NCBI GenBank assembly: GCA_016191815.1
Contig: JACPVI010000022.1
Coordinates: 20,255-84,254 of the forward strand
DNA length: 64,000 nucleotides
Origin: Myxococcales bacterium
GTDB lineage: Bacteria > Myxococcota > Myxococcia > Myxococcales > Myxococcaceae
Reading direction: 5' to 3'
This document shows positions 54,438-63,487 of this stretch, in pieces. The position numbers were made by a program, and so were the translations under genes. Below the pieces are notes generated by a model. It did not search any database and was not told the DNA's origin. It was given only the letters and a program-made list of their open reading frames with translations. Position 1 is the stretch's first letter. Each line of letters starts with the position of its first letter.

Positions 54438-55385
54438 CTAGCGGAGGGCGATGACCAAGGCGTTGGCCACCACGTAGGTCAGCGGGAAGACCAGCCGCGA
54501 GAGCCGGTCGTGCCACTTGGAGCGTGTCTCCTGCTCGTTCTCGAAGAGGTAGAGCGACCAGGTGGACTGGCCGATGGAGGCGAAGATGAAGGCGAAGGCG
54601 ACGATGTGCAGCTTGTCCGCCAGGGTGATGATGTTGGTGTCGGGCAGGGAGCTGGTGACGATGTACTCGCTGGCGATGGCCGCGAAGATGGCGCCCACTC
54701 CCAGGCCGAACCTCGGGTCGACGTCGGAGGGCTTGATGAAGAAGGCGAGGAAGGCGATCGCCGCCGAGACCCACAGCCCGAAGAAGAGCTTCATGAAGTA
54801 GAGGGTCCCCTGTCGGCTCAGATGGAGGGTGGTGGTGAGCCGGGTGTAGCTGGACTCGTTCCCGGTGGGCAGCGAGATGTCCCCGAAGTTGGAGCGATAC
54901 ACCCCCACTCCTGACTCGGTGTCGTTCTTCACCATGTTCCAGCCGGGCACGCTGATCGTCGGATGCGAGCCGGAGTTCACCGTGTCCGCCACGTACCGGA
55001 TGAGGTGGTCCTCGCTCTGGTCCTCCTCGATCGCGATGGGCAGCCGGTGGTCGTCGAGCGGGTACTCGGTGATGTCCCAGAACTTGGTCACCTTCGCCAC
55101 CAGCCGCACATAGGCGTAGTTGGAGCCGTCGGGGAGCTTCTTGGTGACCGGCCCAATCTGCGACTCCACCCTCCCGTTCTGGAGGGCGAACGTCTCGTGC
55201 GGCTTGAGCGCGTCGTCCTTCCAGCGGAACCACAGGTAGAGGTCGGCGGTGAAGTAGTTCTCCCTGAGGCTCACCTCGTGGATCTGGTTGACGTAGATGC
55301 CGACCGTCACCTCGGAGGGCTGGTGCTGCGCCGGCTCCTGGGCGCTAGCAGGTAGCGACATCGCCAGGCAGAGGGCCGCCAGCAT
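54438..55385 (-). CDS. pentameric ligand-gated ion channel homologue (GLIC-type)
   Basis: A 315-residue protein with a signal peptide (MLAALCLAMSLPASAQ), a beta-rich extracellular domain (~25-195) and four membrane helices: M1 ~196-217, M2 ~224-246, M3 ~255-281, M4 ~297-314. The extracellular loop FWDITEYPLDDHRLPI (102-117) sits where the Cys-loop (FPFD/YPxD core) lies in nicotinic receptors, without the two Cys, as in bacterial GLIC and ELIC. The M1 proline is absent; M2 (PRFGLGVGAIFAAIASEYIV) is followed by the typical TSSLPDTNIITLADKLH linker. Likely a ligand- or proton-gated cation or anion channel. Start uncertain: the frame is open to 55526. Confidence 0.82.
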   Translation of the reverse strand: MLAALCLAMSLPASAQEPAQHQPSEVTVGIYVNQIHEVSLRENYFTADLYLWFRWKDDALKPHETFALQNGRVESQIGPVTKKLPDGSNYAYVRLVAKVTKFWDITEYPLDDHRLPIAIEEDQSEDHLIRYVADTVNSGSHPTISVPGWNMVKNDTESGVGVYRSNFGDISLPTGNESSYTRLTTTLHLSRQGTLYFMKLFFGLWVSAAIAFLAFFIKPSDVDPRFGLGVGAIFAAIASEYIVTSSLPDTNIITLADKLHIVAFAFIFASIGQSTWSLYLFENEQETRSKWHDRLSRLVFPLTYVVANALVIALR

Positions 55386-55619
55386 CGAAAGCCTGGGGGC
55401 GAAAGCGATGGCGGGGTTGGTCTGGTGCTCGGAGCTGAGGCTGGCTTGGGTGTGGATGGCGTCCCTCCCTTGGCGGCGGCAAAGCCTACGGACGGGGGCT
55501 TGGGGGCGGCAAGCGCCGCGTGGCACCGGCGGCCGTCAGCCGTGGCCGATTTGCCCAGCCGGGGAGCAGCGCGCTACCGAAGCTTCGCTCAGCGCTCCCG
55601 GCTGCGGCAGGATGGCTCC

Positions 55620-56522
55620 ATGCTGGCACGAGTGCTCCTTTGGGCAGCGGTGCTGTGGTGCGGTTGCGACCGCCGCCGGGCCGAGGCCCAGCGCGCCTTG
55701 GAGGAAGAGCTTCAGCGCTGGAGCGCCAGGCGCGTCGAGAGCCTTACGAAAGAGGACGGGTGGCTTTCGCTGGCCGGCTTGTGCTGGCTCGAGGAAGGGA
55801 CCCACGCGCTCGGCTCTGACCCATCTAGCCACTGCCGGTTCCCTCCGCGCGCTCCGGGAAAGCTCGGCACAGTGGCCCGGAAGGGAGAGGAAGTTTCGCT
55901 CGAGCTCGCGCCGCGAGTCGCCGCGAAGATGTCCGGAGCGCCGGTGGAGCGGGCGGTGCTCTGGCCCGGCCGGGCGGAGGGCTCCGAAGGCCCGAGAGTC
56001 GAAGTGGGCCCGGTCACCTTCTTCGTCATCCGCCGCGGCGATCGCCTGGCGCTCAGGTTGATCGACCGGGAGAGCGAAGCGCGGAGGAGCTTCCCCGGCA
56101 TCGAGCGCTTCCCGGCCGCGCCGGAGTGGGTGGTGACCGCCCGCTTCGAGCCCACGGCAGAGCCCCAGAAGCTGCGCATCCAGAACATCGTCGGCCTCAC
56201 CGAGGAGATGGCGGTCCCCGGCGCGCTGGTCTTCTCGGCCGGGGGACGGGAGCTGCGGCTCCTCCCGGTGGCCGAGCCCGGCGACGATTCGCTGTTCATC
56301 ATGTTCGCCGACCTCACCACCGGGAAGGAGACCTACGGCGCCGGCCGATACCTCTCGGCGGAGCTGCCCAAGGATGGGAAGGTGAAGCTGGACTTCAACC
56401 GGGCCTACAACCCGCCCTGCGCCTTCACCTCCTTCGCCACCTGTCCTCTGCCGCCGGCGCAGAACCGCCTCCCCATCCGGGTGGAGGCTGGCGAGAAGGC
56501 CTTCCACCGCGCGGGGCGCTGA
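55620..56522 (+). CDS. DUF1684 domain lipoprotein
   Basis: A 300-residue protein with a lipoprotein-like leader (MLARVLLWAAVLWCGC) and the DUF1684 pattern: WRARRxxSLTKEDGWLSLAG- like SLTKEDGWLSLAGLCWLEEG, GPVTFFVIRRGDRLALRLID, LTTGKETYGAGRYLSAELPK, FNRAYNPPCAFTSFATCPLP, PAQNRLPIRVEAGEK. The last two segments are the diagnostic C-terminal signature, with conserved Cys residues. DUF1684 proteins are widespread, of unknown function. ATG 55620 taken for the leader. It converges with the decayed gene at 56527-57246. Confidence 0.88.
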   Translation: MLARVLLWAAVLWCGCDRRRAEAQRALEEELQRWSARRVESLTKEDGWLSLAGLCWLEEGTHALGSDPSSHCRFPPRAPGKLGTVARKGEEVSLELAPRVAAKMSGAPVERAVLWPGRAEGSEGPRVEVGPVTFFVIRRGDRLALRLIDRESEARRSFPGIERFPAAPEWVVTARFEPTAEPQKLRIQNIVGLTEEMAVPGALVFSAGGRELRLLPVAEPGDDSLFIMFADLTTGKETYGAGRYLSAELPKDGKVKLDFNRAYNPPCAFTSFATCPLPPAQNRLPIRVEAGEKAFHRAGR

Positions 56523-56526
56523 CGAG

Positions 56527-57246
56527 GTTTCGCCCGCCCGGGGAGCTGACGAGCTAGCGCCTTGGTCAGGAAGCCGGTCGACTCCGGCGCCGGGTCGTTG
56601 CTCCTGGTGGTCAGCGTCTTGAGCCGCGCCATGTCCGGGTACTCCTGCATGTCGTTGCCGTGGTTCAAGACGTCGGCGTAGGAAGGGTCCCCCGGGCGGA
56701 GCTGGCCGGCGCGCGAGACGTCCGACTTCGCGAGCAGGTCCATCATCGCCCGGGCGCAGGCGGGACTGTCGGAGGCCGGCATCTCCCCGAGGTCGAGCAG
56801 TTGGCGGCCGAAGGTGCTGGCGAGCGGGCCGTGCGAGGGGGTGTCCATCACCACCAGGCCGATCCTCTCGGCCCGCACCGGGCGGTCGGTGATGAAGTAG
56901 GCGGTGGAGTCGCTGGTGATGGGCAGCCTGAGCGAGCGGCCCGCCGAGGTGGGGAAGTACATCCCGAAGGTGGACATCGCCAGCCCTACCTGGGTCTGGT
57001 CGGAAAGGAGCGGAACGGGCGATCCCCAGGGAACTGGATGACGATCGGCGCCTTGGTGCGGGTGTCGCGCTTGAGCACCACCGGCGAGCCGTTCACCGTC
57101 GCGACGTACAGGCCGTTGAGGTCGTCGTCGCTCACCGAGGTGGTCAGCTCGTCGGAGGTGTCGCCGAGCTCCTCTTCGCCACCCTCGATGTTCGCCGTCC
57201 CCACATCGCAGGCTGCGAGCGCGAGCGCGGCGAGCTTTGCGGCGAC
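56527..57246 (-). pseudogene. decayed lipoprotein-like gene (no start, frameshift, 3' end lost)
   Basis: The minus strand carries a lipoprotein-like leader (HLVAAKLAALALAACDVGTA, Cys near 57210) but there is no ATG, GTG or TTG after an in-frame TAG at 57255-57257. The frame reads TSDELTTSVSDDDLNGLYVA to KAPIVIQFPG, then breaks at a CCCC (57024-57027); the continuation SPVPLLSDQTQVGLAMSTFG ... RLPITSDSTAYFITDRPVRA ... AMMDLLAKSDVSRAG is in another frame. One more G in the minus-strand GGGG run would restore it. The 3' end runs into the DUF1684 gene without its own stop. Family unknown. A real pseudogene is likely. Confidence 0.65.
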
Positions 57247-57271
57247 GAGGTGTGCGCCCTATTCTTGCCCG

Positions 57272-57694
57272 GTGAGCCTCGATGAAGTCATCGCGAAGCT
57301 CGAGGGGGAGCTCGCTCGTGACGAGCGGATCGCCGCAGCCATCCTGTTCGGATCGGCCGCGACCGGAAAAGCCCGGCCCGGAAGCGACCTCGATGTCGCC
57401 ATCGTTGGCCGTTCCGACGGCGCGCTTGCTTCGCTGTGCGACAGCTTGCTCGATCTCACTGGCCGGCTGACCATCGCCGTCGGTCGCGACGTACAACTGG
57501 TTCTCCTCGAGAAAGCACCGCCAGTGCTCGGGCACCAAGTGCTCAAGTTCGGTCGGGTTCTTTTCGATCGCCTGCCGAGGCGGACCGCGAACGCCAAGGA
57601 ACGAATTCTCAGCGAGTATTTCGACACCGAATTCCTGCGCCGCACGGTGGAAGCAGGGCTCGCCTTGACCCTGCAGAAGAGGCGCGATGGTTGA
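57272..57694 (+). CDS. mntA: nucleotidyltransferase of a MntA/HepT-type toxin-antitoxin pair
   Basis: A 140-residue minimal nucleotidyltransferase. The hallmark is LFGSAATGKARPGSDLDVAI, with the GSx10DxD active site. In the HepT/MntA system the MNT protein adds AMP residues to a tyrosine of the HEPN toxin and thereby neutralises it. GTG 57272 was chosen; no good ribosome site is seen, and the 3' end overlaps the HEPN gene by 8 nt. The HEPN partner directly follows, the usual order being variable between genomes. Confidence 0.82.
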   Translation: MSLDEVIAKLEGELARDERIAAAILFGSAATGKARPGSDLDVAIVGRSDGALASLCDSLLDLTGRLTIAVGRDVQLVLLEKAPPVLGHQVLKFGRVLFDRLPRRTANAKERILSEYFDTEFLRRTVEAGLALTLQKRRDG

Positions 57695-58112
57695 CCGCGA
57701 CATCGTCACCGCGAAGGTGGCGGCGGTGGTTCATCACCTCGCTCGGTTGCGCGCGAAGCTACCGCTCTCCCGCGGAGCGCTAGCCGAAAGTGAAGACCTG
57801 CGAAACACGGTCTACTTCGATCTCATCCAGGCGATTCAGGGATGCATCGATCTCGCCGTCCACGCTTGTGCGCATGAATCGCTGGGTGCGCCCGAAGGGC
57901 TTGGAGCCGCGTTCGGGCTCCTGGCGACGCACGGGCTGATCGACACTGACCTTTCCATTCGGCTGGCTGCTGCCGCCGGCCTGAGGAACTTGATCGTCCA
58001 TCGCTATGCAGAAATCGAGGATTCGCGTGTCCTCGCCTCGCTCGAGGCCGGGCTGGGGGACATGGAGCGTTTTGCAGACGCCATGCGCCGGCGGGCGATG
58101 AGCGCCGGCTGA
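57687..58112 (+). CDS. hepT: HEPN-domain RNase toxin (HepT, DUF86)
   Basis: A 141-residue all-helical protein of the HEPN/DUF86 group. The RNase motif R-x4-6-H is visible as RNLIVHRYAEIE, and an upstream helix (LRNTVYFDLIQAIQGCIDLA, VHACAHESLGAPEGLG) is typical. HepT toxins are RNases that cut mRNA or tRNA; the linked MntA protein is the antitoxin. A tyrosine follows the His in RNLIVHRYAE, the position modified in known HepT. Overlap of 8 nt with the MNT gene implies coupled translation. Confidence 0.85.
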   Translation: MVDRDIVTAKVAAVVHHLARLRAKLPLSRGALAESEDLRNTVYFDLIQAIQGCIDLAVHACAHESLGAPEGLGAAFGLLATHGLIDTDLSIRLAAAAGLRNLIVHRYAEIEDSRVLASLEAGLGDMERFADAMRRRAMSAG

Positions 58113-58237
58113 CGCGAGCCTCCGCCTCGCTGGAGCGTCGGGCAGCCCCGTCAGCGGTTGGCCCGAATCTCGTCTTGCCCGGGTCCTTGTGATTCGGCGG
58201 TCGCTGGAATACGCACTCGGCTGCGACGGAGCCAAGC

Positions 58238-61200
58238 TTGCGCCCACTTCCTGTCCTCCTCCTCGCCCAGCTCCTCACCTGGAGCGCCGCGGCCGCCAGC
58301 CGCCTGACGAACCTCGACGCCTTCCTCGAGTCCAAGGCGGCGACACCCTTGCCCTCTGCCTTCGCTTCGGCCCTCACGCGGGAGCGCGTCCTCATGGGCC
58401 GGGTGGCCCACCTCGAGCGGAGGCTCGCAGTGCCCACCTTCTTCTGGTCCGGCGCGGGGGGGCCCTCCCTGAGGGCGTCTGGCCTGAGCCCCGAACAGGC
58501 GGCGCGCAGGTACCTCTTCGAGCTGGCCGAGCTGTACCGGGCCCAGCCTCAGGAGCTGGCCGAGGCCACCTTGGCGCGGCTCCACGACACCGGAGAGGGC
58601 GCCCTCATCGCTACTTTCCGCCAAGAGCTCGGCGGAATCCCGCTCTTCCGCGACGAGATGAAGGTGGCGATGGACCGCGAGCTCAGGCTGGTGGCGGTCT
58701 CCGGCTATCTCTCCCCCCACGCCTCGGCGCGCTCCGCGACCAGCCGTCTCCAGTACGACCTCGACCACCCCACCGCGGTGGCCGTCGCCTGGATGGACCT
58801 GACCGGCGAACCGTTGCAGGGCACCGAGCTTGTCGAGCTCGGAATCCCACTGGCCGGCTGGCGCACCTTCGTCCTCGACCCGCGTCGCGCCTCCCCCTCG
58901 CGCATGGGCACTCCGGCCCGAGTGCGGAAGGTGCTGTTCGGCCTTCCCGATGGCCTCGAGCCCGCCTACCACCTCGAGCTGGACGCGGGCCCCAAGGACG
59001 CCACCGAGTCGGACTACTTCGCCTACGTGGTGTCGGCCAGGGACGGCCGGCTCCTCTTTCGGCAGGACCTCACCGCCGACGGGATCTTCAGCTACCGGGT
59101 ATGGGCGGAGACGAGCGGGAAGAACGCTCCTTTCGACGGGCCCCAAGACGATGCCGCCTCTCCCCATCCCACCGGCACCCCGAACGGCTACCAGGCGCCC
59201 TTCGTCTCCCCCAACCTGGTGACGCTCGCGAGCGGGCCAATCAGCACCGCCGACTCCTGGCTCGCCGCCGGCGCCACCGAGACCACCGGCAACAACGCCG
59301 AGGCCTACGGCGACCTCGTCAGCCCCGACGGCTTCGGCCCGGGCGATCTGCGCGCCACCGCCACCGCCACCGGCGCCTTCGACCGCACCTACGACACCGC
59401 CGCCGGCCCCGCGGCCTCGAGCGATCAGCGGATGGCCGCCATCACCCAGCTCTTCTATGACGTCAACTTCCTCCACGACTGGTTCTACGACGTCGGCTTC
59501 GACGAGGCGGCGGGCAACGCCCAGGCCGACAACTACGGCCGCGGGGGCCTCGATGGCGACAGCCTCCGCGCCGAGGGCCAGGACTACTCCGGCCGGAACA
59601 ACGCGAACATGTCGACGCCCTCCGACGGCGCCCGCCCCCGCATGCAGCAGTTCATCTGGGACGGCCGGACCCAGCCCCCGCCCTTCGGCCGGCGGGTGCG
59701 GGTGCTCTCTCCATCGAGCATCGCCGCCGACTACGACGCGGGGGCCGCGGGCTTCGGGCCGCGCTCCTTCGACATCCAAGGAGGCCTCGTCCTCGCCGCG
59801 GACCTCGCGCCCTCCACCAGCCTCGGTTGCACCTCCGACGGCGGAATCGCCTTCTCCAACGCCTCGGCGCTGAGCGGGAACGTGGCGCTGGTCGATCGCG
59901 GGACCTGCACCTTCGTCACCAAGGCGAGGAACGCCCAACAGTGCGGCGCCATCGGCATCGTCATCGCCAACAACGCCGACGGCGGCTCGGCGATGAGCAT
60001 GAGCGGGACGGACTCCAGCATCACCATCCCGGTGCTCAGCGTCTCCACCTCGGACGGGGCGCTGTTCAAGGCCACCCTGGGCACCAGCCCGATGACGGTG
60101 GGCCTCTACCGCGAGGCGGTGATCGACCGCGACTCCACCATCGACAACACCGTGGTCGCCCACGAGTGGGGCCACTACATCAGCAACCGGTTGATCGGCG
60201 ACGCGAACGGCCTCTCCAACACCATCGGCCGCGGCATGGGTGAGGGCTGGGGAGACTTCCACGCGCTGCTGCTCATGGTGAGGGCCCAGGACGCGCAGCT
60301 CCCGCAGAACGTGGGCTTCAAGGGCGCGTACGTCCCCGCTGCCTATGTCTCGAGCGGAGGAGGCAGCGCCAACCAGGGCTACTACTTCGGCATCCGGCGC
60401 TTCCCCTTGAGCACCGACTTCGCGAAGAACGCGCTCACCTTCCGCCACGTCGCCGACGGGGAGGCGCTCCCCTCCGGAGTGCCTTCGGACCCCAACGGGC
60501 TCCCCAACTCCGAGGTGCACAACGCGGGGGAAATCTGGGCCACCATGCTCTGGGAGTGCTACGCCGCGCTGCTCAACACCCCCCGGCTCACCTTCCAGCA
60601 GGCCCAGGACAGGATGCGGCGGTACCTGGTGGCCGCTTACAAGCTGACGCCCGTCACGCCGACCTTGCTCGAGGCCAGGGACGCGCTGTTGGCCGCCGCG
60701 TACGCGAATGACGTGCAGGACTTCACCCTCTTCGCCAGCGCCTTCGCCCGGCGCGGCGCCGGAATCCGCGCGGTGGCGCCCGACCGCGACGCCACCGACA
60801 ACCGCCCGGTGGTGGAGAGCTTCGTCACCGGGCCGGACTTGGCGGTCGCCAAGGTGCAGCTCGATGACGGCGCGGACTGGTGCGACAAGGACGGCGTCCT
60901 GGACAGCGGCGAGACCGGCAGCCTCTCCCTCACGGTGAAGAACACCGGGACCGCCGCGCTCACAGCCACCACCGCCACCGCCAGCACCGCGACTTTGGGC
61001 GCCACGCTCTCCTCCGGCTCGCTCGCTTTCCCCACCATCCCTCCGCTCGGCTCGGCCAAAGCTTCGGTGGAGGTGTCGCTCACCGGCGCGACCGCCATCT
61101 CTTCGCTGGCCTTGCAGCTTTCGGCGACCGACCCCGGCCTGGCGATCCCCGGGCCGGTGGGCGCCACCGCCGCCTTCCGGGTGCACTCCGACGAGGTTTT

Positions 61201-63061
61201 GGCCAGCTCGGCCACCGACGACGTCGAGCCCTCCGGCACCGCGTGGACCGTCTCCCGCGACGCCAGCCTCCCCGGCACCACCCTGTTCGCCCGCAAGGAG
61301 CTGTCGGTCTTCGACCACCTCTATTACGGCGCCAACCCTCCGGCGACCGCGGACACCTTCCTCACCTCGCCGCCGCTGCTCGTCTCGTCCACCGGCACCT
61401 TCGGCTTCACCTTCCGGCACCGCTACGACTTCGAGGCGAGCGGCACCACCTACTTCGACGGGGGCGTCATCGAGCTGAGCGACGATGGGGGCCAGACCTG
61501 GCAGGACATCGGCTCCTCGGCCACTCCCGGCTACAACGTCACCCTCACCAACCCGGCCAACGGCACCAACCCGCTCAAGGGGCGGCCGGCCTTCGGAGGC
61601 ACCGGCGCCGGCTACCCGGCTTTCCTCACTGCCACGGTGAGCCTGGGCACCGCCTACCAGGGGAAGACGGTGCGGGTCCGCTTCCGGATGGGCGCCGACG
61701 GAAACACCGCCGGAGCCGGTTGGGAGCTGGATGACCTCGCCTTCACCGGAATCACCAACACCCCGTTCCCCACCCTGGTGGCGGATCGCGCCATCTGCGT
61801 CAACCGCCGGCCGGTCGCCAACGCGGGCGCAGGCTTCGCCGCGGACGAGCGCACCGTGGTGACGCTCTCTGGCAGCGGGACCGACCCGGAGAATGATCCG
61901 CTCACCTACGCCTGGGCCCAGGTGGCCGGGCCCTCCGCGCCGCTGTCGGGCGCCACCACCCAAAGCCCGCAGTTCACCGCGCCGGAGGTTTCCGCGGACA
62001 CCGCCCTCACCTTCGAGCTGGTTGTGAACGACGGGACCAGCTCGAGCAAGCCCTCGCCGGTGGTGGTCACCGTCCGGCACATCAACCGGCCGCCTCTGGC
62101 GGACGCGGGTCCGGCCTTCGCGGTCGACGAGCGGACCGCGAACGTCCAGCTCGCCGGGAGCGGAAGCGACCCGGACGGCGACTCGCTCACCTTCACCTGG
62201 AGCCAGGTTTCCGGACCGCCGGTCAGCCTCTCCGGAGCGGCGAGCGCCACCGCGAGCTTCGACGCGCCGGAGGTCAGCTCGGGCGCCGTGCTCGCCTTCC
62301 AGCTCGTCGTAAGCGACGGGAAGCTCCCAAGCTCGCCCTCGCTCGTCCAGGTGACGGTGCGGCAGGTGAACCAGCCGCCCTCGGCCAACGCCGGGGAGGC
62401 CATCGCGGTCGACGAACGCACAAGGGCAACTCTCACCGGGGCCGGATCGGATCCGGACGGTGACCCCGTCTCCTTCCGCTGGCGCCAGCTCTCCGGGCCG
62501 CTGGTGGCGCTCGCCGGCGCCGGCCAGCAAGCCGTCTCCTTCTACGCGCCGGAGGTGTCCCTGGACACGGTGCTCGAGCTCGAGCTGACCGCGAGCGACG
62601 GCAGGGCGGAGAGCGCGCCCTCCGCGGTGAGGGTGACCGTCCGCCAGGTCAACCGCGGCCCCATCGCCCGGCCGTTCGCGGAGAGGCTGGCGGGCCCCGG
62701 CACGCGCGTTTTGCTCCACGGCTCGCCGAGCAAGGACTTGGACGGCGACCCGCTCTCCTTCGAGTGGCGCCAGACCGGCGGGCCGGAGGTGGTGCTGGAG
62801 GACGCCGACCGCGAGCGAGCCAGCTTCACCGCCCCGCTGGTGAGAGCGGAGGAGACGGTGAGCTTGGAGCTGGTGGTGAGCGACGGCGCGCTCTCGAGCG
62901 AGCCGGCGGCGATCGACATCCTGGTGAAGGCCGAGGCGCCGCTCTCCCAAGGCTGCGGGTGCGGGGGTGCTCCCGGGATGCTGGGAGGGGCGGCGCTCGC
63001 GCTGGCGGCGCTCCTGCGCGGCCGGCGCCGGCCCGCCGGCGGGGCGTGGCACTCACCCTGA
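58238..63061 (+). CDS. M36-type metallopeptidase with PA insert, four PKD-like repeats and MYXO-CTERM-like tail
   Basis: A 1607-residue exported protease. TTG 58238 with GGAG 6 nt upstream gives a signal peptide (LPVLLLAQLLTWSAAAAS). Parts: an FTP-type propeptide region (~60-160), catalytic M36 domain with HEWGHY (His ~642) and the downstream Glu in GMGEGWGDFHALLL (~671), a PA-type insert (~520-620; VALVDRGTCTFVTKARNAQQ), a beta-domain region (~860-1180), four PKD-like repeats of ~95 residues (~1190-1560; PPLADAGPAFAVDERTANVQ and similar), and a C-terminal CGCGG ... LGGAALALAALLRGRRRP, a MYXO-CTERM-like sorting signal. It is probably secreted or surface-held and may digest prey protein. The start codon is unusual but supported. 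Confidence 0.9.
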   Translation: MRPLPVLLLAQLLTWSAAAASRLTNLDAFLESKAATPLPSAFASALTRERVLMGRVAHLERRLAVPTFFWSGAGGPSLRASGLSPEQAARRYLFELAELYRAQPQELAEATLARLHDTGEGALIATFRQELGGIPLFRDEMKVAMDRELRLVAVSGYLSPHASARSATSRLQYDLDHPTAVAVAWMDLTGEPLQGTELVELGIPLAGWRTFVLDPRRASPSRMGTPARVRKVLFGLPDGLEPAYHLELDAGPKDATESDYFAYVVSARDGRLLFRQDLTADGIFSYRVWAETSGKNAPFDGPQDDAASPHPTGTPNGYQAPFVSPNLVTLASGPISTADSWLAAGATETTGNNAEAYGDLVSPDGFGPGDLRATATATGAFDRTYDTAAGPAASSDQRMAAITQLFYDVNFLHDWFYDVGFDEAAGNAQADNYGRGGLDGDSLRAEGQDYSGRNNANMSTPSDGARPRMQQFIWDGRTQPPPFGRRVRVLSPSSIAADYDAGAAGFGPRSFDIQGGLVLAADLAPSTSLGCTSDGGIAFSNASALSGNVALVDRGTCTFVTKARNAQQCGAIGIVIANNADGGSAMSMSGTDSSITIPVLSVSTSDGALFKATLGTSPMTVGLYREAVIDRDSTIDNTVVAHEWGHYISNRLIGDANGLSNTIGRGMGEGWGDFHALLLMVRAQDAQLPQNVGFKGAYVPAAYVSSGGGSANQGYYFGIRRFPLSTDFAKNALTFRHVADGEALPSGVPSDPNGLPNSEVHNAGEIWATMLWECYAALLNTPRLTFQQAQDRMRRYLVAAYKLTPVTPTLLEARDALLAAAYANDVQDFTLFASAFARRGAGIRAVAPDRDATDNRPVVESFVTGPDLAVAKVQLDDGADWCDKDGVLDSGETGSLSLTVKNTGTAALTATTATASTATLGATLSSGSLAFPTIPPLGSAKASVEVSLTGATAISSLALQLSATDPGLAIPGPVGATAAFRVHSDEVLASSATDDVEPSGTAWTVSRDASLPGTTLFARKELSVFDHLYYGANPPATADTFLTSPPLLVSSTGTFGFTFRHRYDFEASGTTYFDGGVIELSDDGGQTWQDIGSSATPGYNVTLTNPANGTNPLKGRPAFGGTGAGYPAFLTATVSLGTAYQGKTVRVRFRMGADGNTAGAGWELDDLAFTGITNTPFPTLVADRAICVNRRPVANAGAGFAADERTVVTLSGSGTDPENDPLTYAWAQVAGPSAPLSGATTQSPQFTAPEVSADTALTFELVVNDGTSSSKPSPVVVTVRHINRPPLADAGPAFAVDERTANVQLAGSGSDPDGDSLTFTWSQVSGPPVSLSGAASATASFDAPEVSSGAVLAFQLVVSDGKLPSSPSLVQVTVRQVNQPPSANAGEAIAVDERTRATLTGAGSDPDGDPVSFRWRQLSGPLVALAGAGQQAVSFYAPEVSLDTVLELELTASDGRAESAPSAVRVTVRQVNRGPIARPFAERLAGPGTRVLLHGSPSKDLDGDPLSFEWRQTGGPEVVLEDADRERASFTAPLVRAEETVSLELVVSDGALSSEPAAIDILVKAEAPLSQGCGCGGAPGMLGGAALALAALLRGRRRPAGGAWHSP

Positions 63062-63487
63062 GCAGCAGATTCCGTTCAGCCCGAGCCAAGTAGAGGGCGG
63101 CCGTTCGACTCCGCTTCGCTCCGCCGGGGGTGACCGGTTACCTCCGAGTACTCGAGATGAGATTCACACCCGGCCGGCGGCCGAGGGTGACCATACTGCC
63201 GTTCCTCTGCCGCGGGCTCCCTGGGGCGGGTGTGGCTCCCATGCTGATCACCCTCGCGTATCGGGCGAATGCGCCAGCGGGGTGCGGACCGGGGCTCCTC
63301 CGCGCCCCTTGGCGCCCCCGGCGATGCGGCGCTCAACGCGGCGCCCCCACAGCGGCTGGGAGCTTCACCACCCATCGGCGCGCGCGAGCGCCCCAGCCGG
63401 CGGCAGCGCCCCGAGGCGGCGCCCTTCAACCGCCCGCCGTCCGCCGTCCGCTTGCGGCGTTGCCGAGGCTTTCCCCACCTCCGGGCT
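63062..63487. other. intergenic region without a recognised feature
   Basis: I see no gene, repeat or convincing promoter in these 426 bp. The stretch is GC-rich, and open frames on both strands here have no ribosome site and unnatural composition. It lies between the stop of the M36 protease gene and the stop of the HNH gene on the other strand, so both genes end here. Confidence 0.6.

Noticed and set aside
58151..63052. A 1633-codon open frame on the minus strand, antisense to the M36 protease gene.
   Set aside because: It is a shadow caused by the high GC content: composition is Gly/Arg/Val/His-rich with no domain motif, while the plus strand carries a clear protease.
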